Below are positions 54,624-62,955 of a stretch of 64,000 nucleotides of DNA, piece by piece. The translations under genes were made by a program, and so were the position numbers. Under the pieces are notes generated by a model. The model was given only the letters and a program-made list of their open reading frames with translations. It did not search any database and was not told the origin of the DNA. Origin of the DNA: Azorhizobium caulinodans ORS 571 (GTDB taxonomy: Bacteria; Pseudomonadota; Alphaproteobacteria; Rhizobiales; Xanthobacteraceae); NCBI RefSeq assembly GCF_000010525.1, contig NC_009937.1, forward strand, positions 1,059,501-1,123,500, written 5' to 3'. The stretch's first letter is position 1. The number at the start of each line of letters is the position of its first letter.

Positions 54624-55007
54624 CCCCTCTCGAAAAGGGTGTTCGGGGCGTCGGTGGGCTCGGGCCTGCCGGCGCCCCTTTTCTTTGGTGCGCCCCTCCG
54701 CATGACTGCGGCCAAACGCCCGAAGGCGAAACTGCATTGCATCGCATCCAAAAAAGCGACGACCCGCACGGGCCCCTTCATCTATGGGGCCTGAGGCTTT
54801 GAGGGTAGGACATCTGGAAAGGTCAATATTCGTGACGTGATCCGCGCTGGCCTGCCAGTTTCCGCCGCCTTTCTTATCCGAAAGAGGGCTCGCCAGCCCG
54901 ATTTTCTCTGCTACGCTGCGGTGCGAAGATAAGAAATGTGCAACCGCGGTCTGCCCGGTTGCGTCGGAAACGAGACCGAATGGTCCGCATGGAGAGAGGA
55001 TCGCGAC
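54624..55007. other. pcaF-ccr intergenic region
   Basis: A 384-bp spacer holding the pcaF terminator and the ccr promoter region. Tandem copies of gcat(t/c) (about 54733-54748, gcattgcatcgcatcc) could be part of a regulator site. No gene recognised. Confidence 0.55.
54645..54686 (+). terminator. rho-independent terminator of the pcaIJF operon
   Basis: A 10-bp stem (ggggcgtcgg with ccggcgcccc, one G-T pair) with a 14-nt loop, followed by TTTTCTTT, 20 bp after the pcaF stop. Confidence 0.85.
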
Positions 55008-56297
55008 ATGGGCCAGCCCGCCACCTTGCCGAGCTCCGAAGCGCCGCTGAAGGATCTCTATGAGATCGGCGAAATTCCGCCGCTTGGGCACGTTCCCAGG
55101 CAGATGTACGCTTGGACCATCCGCCGCGAGCGGCACGGCCCGCCGGAGGACTCCTTCCAGATCGAGGTGGTGCCCACCTGGGAACTGGGCGAGGCGGATG
55201 TGCTGGTGCTCGTGATGGCGGCCGGCGTGAATTACAACGGCATCTGGGCGGGCCTCGGCCAGCCGATCTCCCCCTTCGACGTGCACAAGCAGCCGTATCA
55301 TATCGCCGGCTCCGACGCCTCCGGCATCGTCTGGGCGGTGGGCTCCAAGGTCACCCGCTGGAAGGTGGGCGACGAAGTGGTCGTCCACTGCAATCAGGAC
55401 GACGGCGACGACGAGGAGTGCAACGGCGGCGACCCGATGTTCTCCCCCTCCCAGCGCATCTGGGGCTATGAGACGCCGGATGGCTCCTTCGCTCAGTTCT
55501 GCCGCGTGCAGGCGCGCCAGCTCATGCCGCGCCCCAAGCATCTGACTTGGGAGGAGTGCGCCTGCTACACGCTGACGCTCGCTACCGCCTATCGCATGCT
55601 GTTCGGCCACGCCCCCCACGACATCAAGCCCGGCCAGTTCGTGCTGGTCTGGGGCGCCTCGGGCGGCCTCGGTGTGTTCGGCGTGCAACTGGCGGCGGCC
55701 TCGGGCGCCCACGTGATCGGCGTGATCTCGGACGAGACCAAGCGCGACTACGTGCTTCAGCTCGGCGCGCGCGGCGTCATCAACCGCAAGGATTTCAAGT
55801 GCTGGGGCCAGATGCCCAAGGTCAATTCGCCCGAATACAATGAGTGGGTGAAGGAAGCCCGCAAGTTCGGCAAGGCGATCTGGGACATCACCGGCAAGCG
55901 CGACGTGGACATGGTGTTCGAGCATCCGGGCGAGCAGACCTTCCCGGTCTCCTGCCTCGTCGCCAAGCGCGGCGGCATGGTGGTGTTCTGCGCCGGCACC
56001 ACGGGCTTCAACATCACCTTCGATGCCCGCTATGTGTGGATGCGGCAGAAGCGCATCCAGGGCTCGCACTTCGCGCACCTGAAGCAGGCGTCCTCCGCGA
56101 ACCAGTTCATCATCGACCGGCGGGTCGACCCCTGCATGTCGGAAGTGTTCCCCTGGGCGAAGATCCCGGCGGCGCACACGCTGATGTGGAAGAACCAGCA
56201 CCCGCCCGGCAACATGTCGGTGCTGGTGAACGCCCCGCGGGCCGGTCTGCGCTCGTTCGAGGACGTTCTGGAAGCCTCCGGCGCCCCGGCTCTCTGA
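55008..56297 (+). CDS. ccr: crotonyl-CoA carboxylase/reductase
   Basis: NADPH-dependent reductive carboxylation of crotonyl-CoA to ethylmalonyl-CoA, the committed step of the ethylmalonyl-CoA pathway. It has 429 residues and belongs to the MDR superfamily: AAGVNYNGIWAGLGQPISPF, AGSDASGIVWAVGSKVTRWK, the Rossmann motif WGASGGLGVFGVQLAAASGA, then DFKCWGQMPKV and PGEQTFPVSCLVAKRGGMVV. The start is taken at MGQPATLP; the frame upstream to 54936 is unlike the family. The mutase for its downstream product is encoded 4 kb away. Confidence 0.94.
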   Translation: MGQPATLPSSEAPLKDLYEIGEIPPLGHVPRQMYAWTIRRERHGPPEDSFQIEVVPTWELGEADVLVLVMAAGVNYNGIWAGLGQPISPFDVHKQPYHIAGSDASGIVWAVGSKVTRWKVGDEVVVHCNQDDGDDEECNGGDPMFSPSQRIWGYETPDGSFAQFCRVQARQLMPRPKHLTWEECACYTLTLATAYRMLFGHAPHDIKPGQFVLVWGASGGLGVFGVQLAAASGAHVIGVISDETKRDYVLQLGARGVINRKDFKCWGQMPKVNSPEYNEWVKEARKFGKAIWDITGKRDVDMVFEHPGEQTFPVSCLVAKRGGMVVFCAGTTGFNITFDARYVWMRQKRIQGSHFAHLKQASSANQFIIDRRVDPCMSEVFPWAKIPAAHTLMWKNQHPPGNMSVLVNAPRAGLRSFEDVLEASGAPAL

Positions 56298-56302
56298 CGG
56301 CC

Positions 56303-57382
56303 TCAGGCAGGGATCGGGTTCGGTGCCGTGGCTGCTTCGGCGGTGCGGTTCCGGCCTTCCGCCTTGGCGCTGTAGAGCGCGCGGTCGATCCGTTGCAGGG
56401 CATCGGCCCACGGGCCTTGCCCATCCCATACGCCGACGCCGGCGCTCAAGGTCACCCGCATTCCGGCCAGCACATGCGTGCCAACGTGCTGGCGCGCGCG
56501 GTCGGCCATGGCGATCACGTCGGTAAGCTGCGCATCGCGGGTGATGATGAGGAATTCGTCGCCGCCCCAGCGCCCCACCACATCGCTGTCGCGCACCACG
56601 CCCGCCAGGCGCTTGGCGACCGCCTGGAGCACCGCATCCCCGGCGAGGTGGCCATAGGTGTCGTTGATCGGCTTGAAGTTGTCGATGTCGATCAGGATGA
56701 GCCCGATCTCACCCGACGATCCCCCCGCCACGTGCCGCAGGATCTGCTCGAGGCCGCGGCGGTTCATGGTGCCGGTGAGGGAATCGGTGGAGGCCATCGT
56801 CTCCAGCGCCTTGGCCTTGGCGCGGGCCTGCTCGAAGGCGAGGCTCGTCATCACGAACAGCGACAGGGACACCAGGATCACGAGGTGGACGAGATACGCA
56901 TTGATCACCAGCGATCCCAGCACCCGGTCCTTCAGGTAGGAATCGGAAGCGGAGAATTCCACGACGATGGGAATGCTCATGCTCAGGAACACGAGGGCGG
57001 CCGCAATGACCGCATCCCGCCGCTGCAGGAGGATGAAGGACGCCACATAGAGCATGGGCATCCATTGCAGCGTATTGGCGATGGTATAGAGACGAGTCTG
57101 TTCCGCCAGATGGCCGAAGGCGGCGACGCCGACCAGGCAATAGGTCGTGAAGCTCAGATAGGCGATCCACTCCGCCATCCGGTGCCAGCGCGGCAGCGCC
57201 AGCATGAGGAACAGGCTGACGACGAAGGCGGCGAGCAGGAGCGGGTAGGCGATCCGGTCGAGTTCCGTGATGACCTGGGTTTCGGTCTCGAACACCCACA
57301 GGCCGACCACGCACAGACTGGCCATGGCCACGAGGACGCGGCAGATGCGCCTTCGATACTCGTCGAGCCTGCTTACGATCAT
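56303..57382 (-). CDS. membrane-bound diguanylate cyclase (GGDEF)
   Basis: Makes cyclic di-GMP. The protein has 359 residues: six predicted membrane segments in the N-terminal part, a short helix (LEQARAKAKALETMASTDSL-like junction) and a C-terminal GGDEF domain. The active-site motif is intact (GRWGGDEF, residues 273-277). The inhibitory I-site RxxD is present (RDSD, residues 264-267), spaced five residues before GGDEF, so product feedback is expected. No sensor ligand can be inferred. The start at 57382 (MIVSRLDE) is taken over a longer frame without conservation. Confidence 0.9.
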   Translation of the reverse strand: MIVSRLDEYRRRICRVLVAMASLCVVGLWVFETETQVITELDRIAYPLLLAAFVVSLFLMLALPRWHRMAEWIAYLSFTTYCLVGVAAFGHLAEQTRLYTIANTLQWMPMLYVASFILLQRRDAVIAAALVFLSMSIPIVVEFSASDSYLKDRVLGSLVINAYLVHLVILVSLSLFVMTSLAFEQARAKAKALETMASTDSLTGTMNRRGLEQILRHVAGGSSGEIGLILIDIDNFKPINDTYGHLAGDAVLQAVAKRLAGVVRDSDVVGRWGGDEFLIITRDAQLTDVIAMADRARQHVGTHVLAGMRVTLSAGVGVWDGQGPWADALQRIDRALYSAKAEGRNRTAEAATAPNPIPA

Positions 57383-57513
57383 GTCCCCACGCCCCCCGCC
57401 GGGCGATATCAAAAGCGCCACATGGCAGACTTTTGCCGCAAGGTCCACGAAAAGCGGTAAGCAGGAACGTGCGCCGGGTGGACAGGGGCGGCGTTCGGCG
57501 GCACAAGCGGCGC

Positions 57514-58731
57514 ATGCAGTCGCGCGTGTCAAAGGTGGCGGTGATCGGCGCCGGTCCCGCAGGTCTCATGGCCGCCTCGTGCCTGGCGCAGGCGGGCGTT
57601 TCGGTCGAGCTGTTCGACCGCATGCCGAGCCCCGCCCGCAAGTTCCTGATGGCCGGACGCGGCGGCCTCAATCTCACCCACAGCGAGCCGCTGGAGCGAT
57701 TCCTCGCGCGCTATGGCTCCGCGGCCGGGCGCCTGGCGCCGGCCATCCGCGCCTTTCCGCCGGATGCGCTGCGCGCCTTCGCCGAGGGCCTTGGGGAAGA
57801 GACCTTCGTCGGGTCGAGCGGCCGGGTTTTCCCGAAGAGCTTCAAGGCTTCGCCCATGCTGCGGGCCTGGCTGCGGCACCTCGCCGCGGCGGGCGTGACG
57901 TTGTCGGCCCGCCACCATTGGACCGGCTGGGATGCGGACGGCGCGCTCACCTTCGAGACGCCGGAAGGGCCGCGGGCGGTGCGCGTCGACGCCACTGTGC
58001 TCGCGCTCGGCGGGGCTTCCTGGCCCCGGCTCGGCGCCGATGGTGGCTGGCGGGCGGTGCTGGAAGGGGCAGGACTTCAGGTGGCGCTCTTCGCGCCCGC
58101 TAACATGGGCGTGCTCCTGAACTGGAGTGCGCATCTGGTACCGCGCTTCGCGGGAACGCCCTTGAAGCGTATCGCGCTCGCCTGTGGCGCGGAGCATGTA
58201 CGCGGGGAAGCCGTCATCACCGCTCAGGGGCTGGAAGGCGGTGCCATCTATGCGCTGTCCCGGCAGATCCGCGAGGCCGTGGAGCGGCAGGGGCAGGCGG
58301 ACCTCGTCATGGACCTGCGGCCGGATCTCTCCCTCGATGTCCTCGCCCAGCGCCTCGCGGCGGCTCCTGCGCGCCTGTCCTTCTCCGAGCGCCTGCGCAA
58401 GGCGGCGGGGCTCGCGCCGGTGCAGATCGCATTGCTGCGCGAGGGAATGAACGCGCGTCCAGCCGAAGCAGCGGCGCTGGCCCGCCGCATCAAGGCGCTG
58501 CCTTTGACGGTGATGGGCGTGTGCGGGCTGGAGCGGGCGATTTCCAGCGCCGGCGGGCTCGCGTGGGATGAGGTGGGGCCGGATTATGCGCTGAAGGCGT
58601 GTCCGGACGTGTTCGTCTGCGGCGAGATGCTGGACTGGGAGGCGCCCACCGGCGGGTATCTCCTTCAGGCCTGCTTCTCCACTGCGGTGGCGGCGGCCGA
58701 AGGCGTGAAGGCGCGCTTGAAGTCGGATTGA
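57514..58731 (+). CDS. NAD(P)/FAD-dependent oxidoreductase, TIGR03862/HI0933-like
   Basis: Flavoprotein of 405 residues. The Rossmann dinucleotide-binding motif is VIGAGPAGLMAASCLA at the start; FLMAGRGGLNLTHSEP, a family signature, follows; and the C-terminal FAD contact is near CGEMLDWEAPTGGYLLQACF. The physiological reaction of this family is not established. It is divergent from the diguanylate cyclase. The start chosen is the ATG at 57514. Confidence 0.87.
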   Translation: MQSRVSKVAVIGAGPAGLMAASCLAQAGVSVELFDRMPSPARKFLMAGRGGLNLTHSEPLERFLARYGSAAGRLAPAIRAFPPDALRAFAEGLGEETFVGSSGRVFPKSFKASPMLRAWLRHLAAAGVTLSARHHWTGWDADGALTFETPEGPRAVRVDATVLALGGASWPRLGADGGWRAVLEGAGLQVALFAPANMGVLLNWSAHLVPRFAGTPLKRIALACGAEHVRGEAVITAQGLEGGAIYALSRQIREAVERQGQADLVMDLRPDLSLDVLAQRLAAAPARLSFSERLRKAAGLAPVQIALLREGMNARPAEAAALARRIKALPLTVMGVCGLERAISSAGGLAWDEVGPDYALKACPDVFVCGEMLDWEAPTGGYLLQACFSTAVAAAEGVKARLKSD

Positions 58732-58764
58732 AGCAAATCGCGCGCATTTCCGCTGAAAAAAGAA

Positions 58765-58782
58765 CGAATATTAAAATATTCG
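58765..58782. promoter_or_regulatory. AT-rich perfect palindrome upstream of the RTX gene
   Basis: cgaatatt-aa-aatattcg, exact 8-bp arms around a 2-bp centre, 54 bp upstream of the RTX start codon. It stands out from the GC-rich background and could be an operator or a promoter-overlapping site. Confidence 0.5.
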
Positions 58783-58836
58783 ACGCTAACGCCGAAATCG
58801 ACATGATGCCACTGCCACGCTGGCGGGAGTGGGATC

Positions 58837-59976
58837 ATGCCGGACATCATCGGAAGTGAAGATCGCGATATCCTCTGGGGCGTTGTCGGATCGAAGAATA
58901 TTCTTCTCGGCCTCGGTGGGGACGACGTCCTCCACGGCCAGAACCTGGCCGACCATCTGGAAGGCGCGCGCGGCGACGACTGGCTTTACGGCGCCGGCGG
59001 CAACGACACGCTGATCGGCGGTGAGGGCAACGATGTCCTGAACGGCGGCGCAGGCGCCGACCTGCTCATCGGTGGCACCGGCATCGACACGGTGGACTAT
59101 TCCGCCAGTGGCGGCGCCGCGCAGGTGGGCGTCACTGTCGACCTCTCAGCCGGCGAAGGCAGCGGCGGCGAGGCCGAGGGCGATCTCTATTTCGGCATCG
59201 AGAACATCATCGGCACCAGCGCCGCCGATACGCTCCTCGGCAATGCAGGTGCCAACGTCATCGATGCCGGCGCATCCGCCATCGCGGGCGACGTGATCCT
59301 GGCCGGTGGCGGCGACGATACGGTCCTGATCGGCGCCAATGCGGCGACGGCGGATGGCGGCGACGGCTTCGACCGTCTGGTGCTGAACCTCGGCACGGAA
59401 GGATCGACCACCGGCGCCACCTTCGTCTTCGACAGCGGTGCCACCAGCCTTGGCGCCACCTTCACCAATTTCGAGACGGTGACCGTCACCGGCACGGCGG
59501 CCACAGACACGGTGTTCGGCGGCGCGGGCGATGATGTGCTCGATGGCGGGGCGGGCCGCGATTATCTGCGCGGCGGCGCCGGAGGCGACGTGCTTATCGG
59601 CGGTGTCGGCCACGATTCCCTGCGCGGCGGCGATGGCGACGACCGGCTGGAAGGCGGCTGGGGCAACGACTTCCTCGTCGGCGGCAAGGGGTCGGACACC
59701 TTCGTCTATGACGACCTGAATTCCAGCCGCGACCGCATCATCGACTTTCAAGCCGGAGATGGCGGCGACAAGCTGGAACTGTCCCTGCTGCGGCAGGACG
59801 TGTCGCACATCCACTCGTTCGACGATCTTCTGGCCCACGCCACCGATACGGCGCAAGGCGTCTATATCGACCTCTCAGGCGACCTGCACTGGCCCATCGG
59901 TATCATCCTGCAAGGCGTGCATGTGGCGGATCTCACCGCCGACAACCTCTCCTTGCCGGATCACGGCATCGGCTGA
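58837..59976 (+). CDS. RTX calcium-binding protein (type I secreted)
   Basis: Protein of 379 residues, with calcium-binding nonapeptide repeats of the GGxGxDxLx type in two blocks (about residues 35-80, for example GGNDTLIGGEGNDVLNGGAG, and about 225-285, for example GGAGDDVLDGG and GGDGDDRLEGGWGND). No signal peptide; export should be by a type I secretion system through the C-terminal region, as in other RTX proteins. No catalytic domain was recognised. It is convergent with the COG0523 gene, 4 bp apart. Confidence 0.85.
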   Translation: MPDIIGSEDRDILWGVVGSKNILLGLGGDDVLHGQNLADHLEGARGDDWLYGAGGNDTLIGGEGNDVLNGGAGADLLIGGTGIDTVDYSASGGAAQVGVTVDLSAGEGSGGEAEGDLYFGIENIIGTSAADTLLGNAGANVIDAGASAIAGDVILAGGGDDTVLIGANAATADGGDGFDRLVLNLGTEGSTTGATFVFDSGATSLGATFTNFETVTVTGTAATDTVFGGAGDDVLDGGAGRDYLRGGAGGDVLIGGVGHDSLRGGDGDDRLEGGWGNDFLVGGKGSDTFVYDDLNSSRDRIIDFQAGDGGDKLELSLLRQDVSHIHSFDDLLAHATDTAQGVYIDLSGDLHWPIGIILQGVHVADLTADNLSLPDHGIG

Positions 59977-59980
59977 GCGG

Positions 59981-61159
59981 TCAGCGCATGCCAGAGAGGC
60001 CGGGCGGGGCGAGGGGGTTGTCCGTCATCGCCGCCCGGTCCGGCGTGTCCACCGAGGGCACACCAAGGAAGGCCTCGAACAGGCGCTGGATCACCATCGG
60101 GTCAAGGTCCCGCACGATCATGACGAGACGCGTGCGGTGGTCGTCATCGGGCCATGCGGCAAGGCGGCTCGGCGGATGCATCACATGCTGGACGCCGTGC
60201 AGCACCACCGGGGCGGAGGGATCGTCCGCCAGCTTCACGATGCCTTTCATGCGCAGAACGCTGCCGCCGTGGGTGGCCCGCAGCAGCTCAAGGAACAGGT
60301 CCAGCGTCGAGGCGGGAATTGCGGCATCGGTGGCGAGCGAAAAGGCCTTGATGCGGTCGTCGTGCCGGTTGGGATCGGTGACTACCGCCGGCCCCTCGGC
60401 CGCCTCGCGATTGGCGGCGATCTGCTCCTCCGCCAGCCAGCGGGCCACGTCGGGAATCTTGCGCGCCGGGTCATAGAGACCCGCCTTGAGGATGCGCTCA
60501 GCGGTCGCTTCCCCCGCCGCCGCATCCAGAACGGGCGCAGCCGGGGCGAGCGTCGCGAGGCGCCGCCGCAAGTCGGCAACGGCGGTTTTCTCCGCGTCCG
60601 TCTGTGCGAGGTCCGTCTTGGTGAGGACGATGCGATCGGAGACGGCTGCCTGCTTCACCGCCTCGGGCTGCGCGTCGAGGGTCGCGCCGCCATTGATGGC
60701 GTCCACCACCGTCACCACCCCGTCCAGCCGATACCGCATCAGCAGATAGGGGTGGGTCATCAGCGTGTGGAGGATGGGCGCCGGGTCGGCAAGGCCCGTG
60801 GTCTCGATCAGCACGCGGGAGAAGGGCGGCAGACGGTTGTTGTCGCGCCCGCGCAGCAGGTCTTCCAGCGCCGCCACAAGGTCGCCGCGCACGGTGCAGC
60901 AGACGCAGCCGCTGGCCAGCAGCACCACGCCCTCGTCCACCTCGCGCACGAACAGATGGTCAAGGCCGATCTCGCCGAACTCATTGATGAGGACGGCGGT
61001 GTCGGCCAGCGCTGTATCGGCGAGGATACGGTTGAGGAGCGTCGTCTTGCCCGCGCCGAGAAAGCCCGTGAGCACGGTGACGGGAATGGGCTCGGGCGGA
61101 CCGCGACGGGCGGGCCGGTCCGGGGCCGTGCCGGCCTCCGGCGTCTCGAAAGGGCTCAC
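59981..61159 (-). CDS. CobW/COG0523 GTP-binding metal chaperone
   Basis: G3E-family GTPase of 392 residues. Walker A is GFLGAGKTTLLNRIL; the metal-binding motif CxCC is in LLASGCVCCTVRGDL; NEFGEIGLDH and TKTDLAQ are further nucleotide-binding elements. The C-terminal CobW domain includes RMKGIVKLAD. Relatives deliver zinc or cobalt. It is read in the same direction as, and downstream of, the DacA gene, 21 bp away. Confidence 0.88.
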   Translation of the reverse strand: MSPFETPEAGTAPDRPARRGPPEPIPVTVLTGFLGAGKTTLLNRILADTALADTAVLINEFGEIGLDHLFVREVDEGVVLLASGCVCCTVRGDLVAALEDLLRGRDNNRLPPFSRVLIETTGLADPAPILHTLMTHPYLLMRYRLDGVVTVVDAINGGATLDAQPEAVKQAAVSDRIVLTKTDLAQTDAEKTAVADLRRRLATLAPAAPVLDAAAGEATAERILKAGLYDPARKIPDVARWLAEEQIAANREAAEGPAVVTDPNRHDDRIKAFSLATDAAIPASTLDLFLELLRATHGGSVLRMKGIVKLADDPSAPVVLHGVQHVMHPPSRLAAWPDDDHRTRLVMIVRDLDPMVIQRLFEAFLGVPSVDTPDRAAMTDNPLAPPGLSGMR

Positions 61160-61180
61160 GATCTGTCTCTCGAAAGGGCG

Positions 61181-62611
61181 TCAGCCGCCGGGCTTCTGCG
61201 CCGGGGCGCTGTCATCCTGCCCATTGCCTTGCGTCTTGGGCTTCGGCTTGTCGGCGCTCGCCTGCGCAGGCTTCTGGGCCGGCTTGGGCGCCGGGGCGGG
61301 CTGCGGCTTGAGGCCCATCTTCTCCGAATTGGAAAGGGTGGCGTTGGGCCGGGCGGCGGCGGCATTGCCCTGCGGCTTTGGCGGGGTGCCGGTGCTGGCG
61401 GTCGCCGTGCCGTGGGCCTTCTTGTCGCCAGGCTTGGCGGCCGTGGGCTTCTTCTCCTCGGCGGGGAAGGCGCTTTCCGGCGGCAGGGGGGCGTTCTTCG
61501 GGCCGATGAAGACATCCACCGGCGGCATGGAGGGCGGCAGGTTCTGCAACAGGGCCGCGCCCGGATTCTTGCCCGAGAAGCCGGCTGCGGCCGCCGCCTG
61601 CGTCGCATAGGAGGTGGCGGTGCCGCTGGCGCCGAAGATGGCGTCGTCCTCGTTTTCCGAGGCCAGCTCCTTGCGCTTGCCGCCGCAGATGTAGGGCTTC
61701 ATGTCGGTGGGCTCGCCGCCGGTGTCCTGAATGGAGTTCAGGGTGGGGGCGGCCGAGGCGAAGATGGACCAGGAGGGCTGGAAGCCCTTCTCCAGCAGCA
61801 TGGCCGCCTGCTCCGTGCGGGCCACCGCCGAGGGCGCGCCGAGGATGACGGCGATGAGGCGCTTGTTGCCGCGGGTGGCGGTGGCGACCAGATTGAAGCC
61901 GGCCGAGCAGATGAAGCCGGTCTTCATGCCGTCCGCGCCCGGGTAGCGGTCAATGAGGCGGTTGTAGTTGCGATACACCACCTTGCCGAGGCGCATGGCC
62001 GGAATGCGGAACAGCGTTTCCTGCTCCGGGAAATGGTAGATCAGCGCGCGCGCCAGCACGGCGAGGTCGCGGGCCGTGGTGATCTGGCCCGGATCGGGCA
62101 GGCCGTTGGGATTGTTGTAGTGCGTGCCCGCCATGCCCAGCCGCTCGGCGGTGTCGTTCATCTCCTCGACGAAGGCGGGCATGGAGCCGCCCACGCCCTC
62201 GGCGATGACCACGGCCATGTCGTTGGCCGACTTCACCATGAGCATGCGCAGGGCATTCTCCAGCGTGAGCTGGGTGCCCGGCTTGAAGCCCATCTTGCTC
62301 GGCTGCTGCGAGGCGGCGAGCGGAGAGACGGTCAAGAGGCTGTCAAAGCTGATGCGCCCTTCCTTCACCGCGTTCAGCGCCACATAGACGGTCATCAGCT
62401 TGGTGACGGAGGCCGGATACCAGGGCTTGCCGGCATCCTGCTGCTCCAGCACGCGGCCGGTATCGGCTTCCACCAGCAGGACGGGGGCGGCATTCACGCT
62501 CGCCCCGGCGGCGCAGAGCAGCGCGGTCGCGGACAGGAGGCGCACCAGCGCGCCACGGGCGGGTGAGACGGCGGCCCGAAGGCGTGCGGAAAGGCGGAAC
62601 AGGTCCGGCAC
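61181..62611 (-). CDS. dacA: D-alanyl-D-alanine carboxypeptidase (DacA type)
   Basis: Exported S11 peptidase that trims peptidoglycan pentapeptides, 476 residues. The motifs are S-x-x-K in YPASVTKLMTVY, S-x-N in VKSANDMAVVI, and K-T-G in GMKTGFICSAG. After about residue 290 a long tail rich in proline, alanine and lysine (PKPQGNAAAARPNATLS, PAPAPKPAQKPAQ) replaces the usual C-terminal domain. The start is the GTG at 62611, which has GAGGGAG at good spacing, rather than the longer frame to 62719. Confidence 0.9.
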   Translation of the reverse strand: MPDLFRLSARLRAAVSPARGALVRLLSATALLCAAGASVNAAPVLLVEADTGRVLEQQDAGKPWYPASVTKLMTVYVALNAVKEGRISFDSLLTVSPLAASQQPSKMGFKPGTQLTLENALRMLMVKSANDMAVVIAEGVGGSMPAFVEEMNDTAERLGMAGTHYNNPNGLPDPGQITTARDLAVLARALIYHFPEQETLFRIPAMRLGKVVYRNYNRLIDRYPGADGMKTGFICSAGFNLVATATRGNKRLIAVILGAPSAVARTEQAAMLLEKGFQPSWSIFASAAPTLNSIQDTGGEPTDMKPYICGGKRKELASENEDDAIFGASGTATSYATQAAAAAGFSGKNPGAALLQNLPPSMPPVDVFIGPKNAPLPPESAFPAEEKKPTAAKPGDKKAHGTATASTGTPPKPQGNAAAARPNATLSNSEKMGLKPQPAPAPKPAQKPAQASADKPKPKTQGNGQDDSAPAQKPGG

Positions 62612-62955
62612 TGCTGGCTCCCTCTGCGCACGCCGCCGGCAAGAGGGCCAGCGGTGCTCCGCGCGCATCTGAACGCGGCACAGGCAGCGACGCGGGACGG
62701 TCCGATCTGCCCAAGCCAATGGGTGAGGCGCCCCCCGGCGACACTGGGATCCAACGCAGGCGCACCGCAGGCACGGCAGACCGCGTCCGATCCAAGCCTG
62801 ATCCTTAGCGCTTTTTCCCTCAGGGGGAAAGGCGCCGGCCGGGGAGGGACCTCTTGCCCCACAGCGCCGGGGGAATGCGGCATCAGCGGGGCTGAAGGCG
62901 CCGCATTCGATTCCAGAAAGCGTGGATTGCTTCCGGGATGGAAGATTGCCCGTCC
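62612..62955. other. spacer between ndvA and dacA
   Basis: 344 bp. A small hairpin (tttccc-tcag-gggaaa, about 62813-62831) and a copy of accgcgtccga (about 62780) that also occurs at 48911 are present. No gene recognised. Confidence 0.45.

Noticed and set aside
59759-62566. Plus-strand frame of over 900 codons
   Set aside because: It lies opposite the COG0523 and DacA genes, and has an Arg/Gly/His-rich shadow composition.
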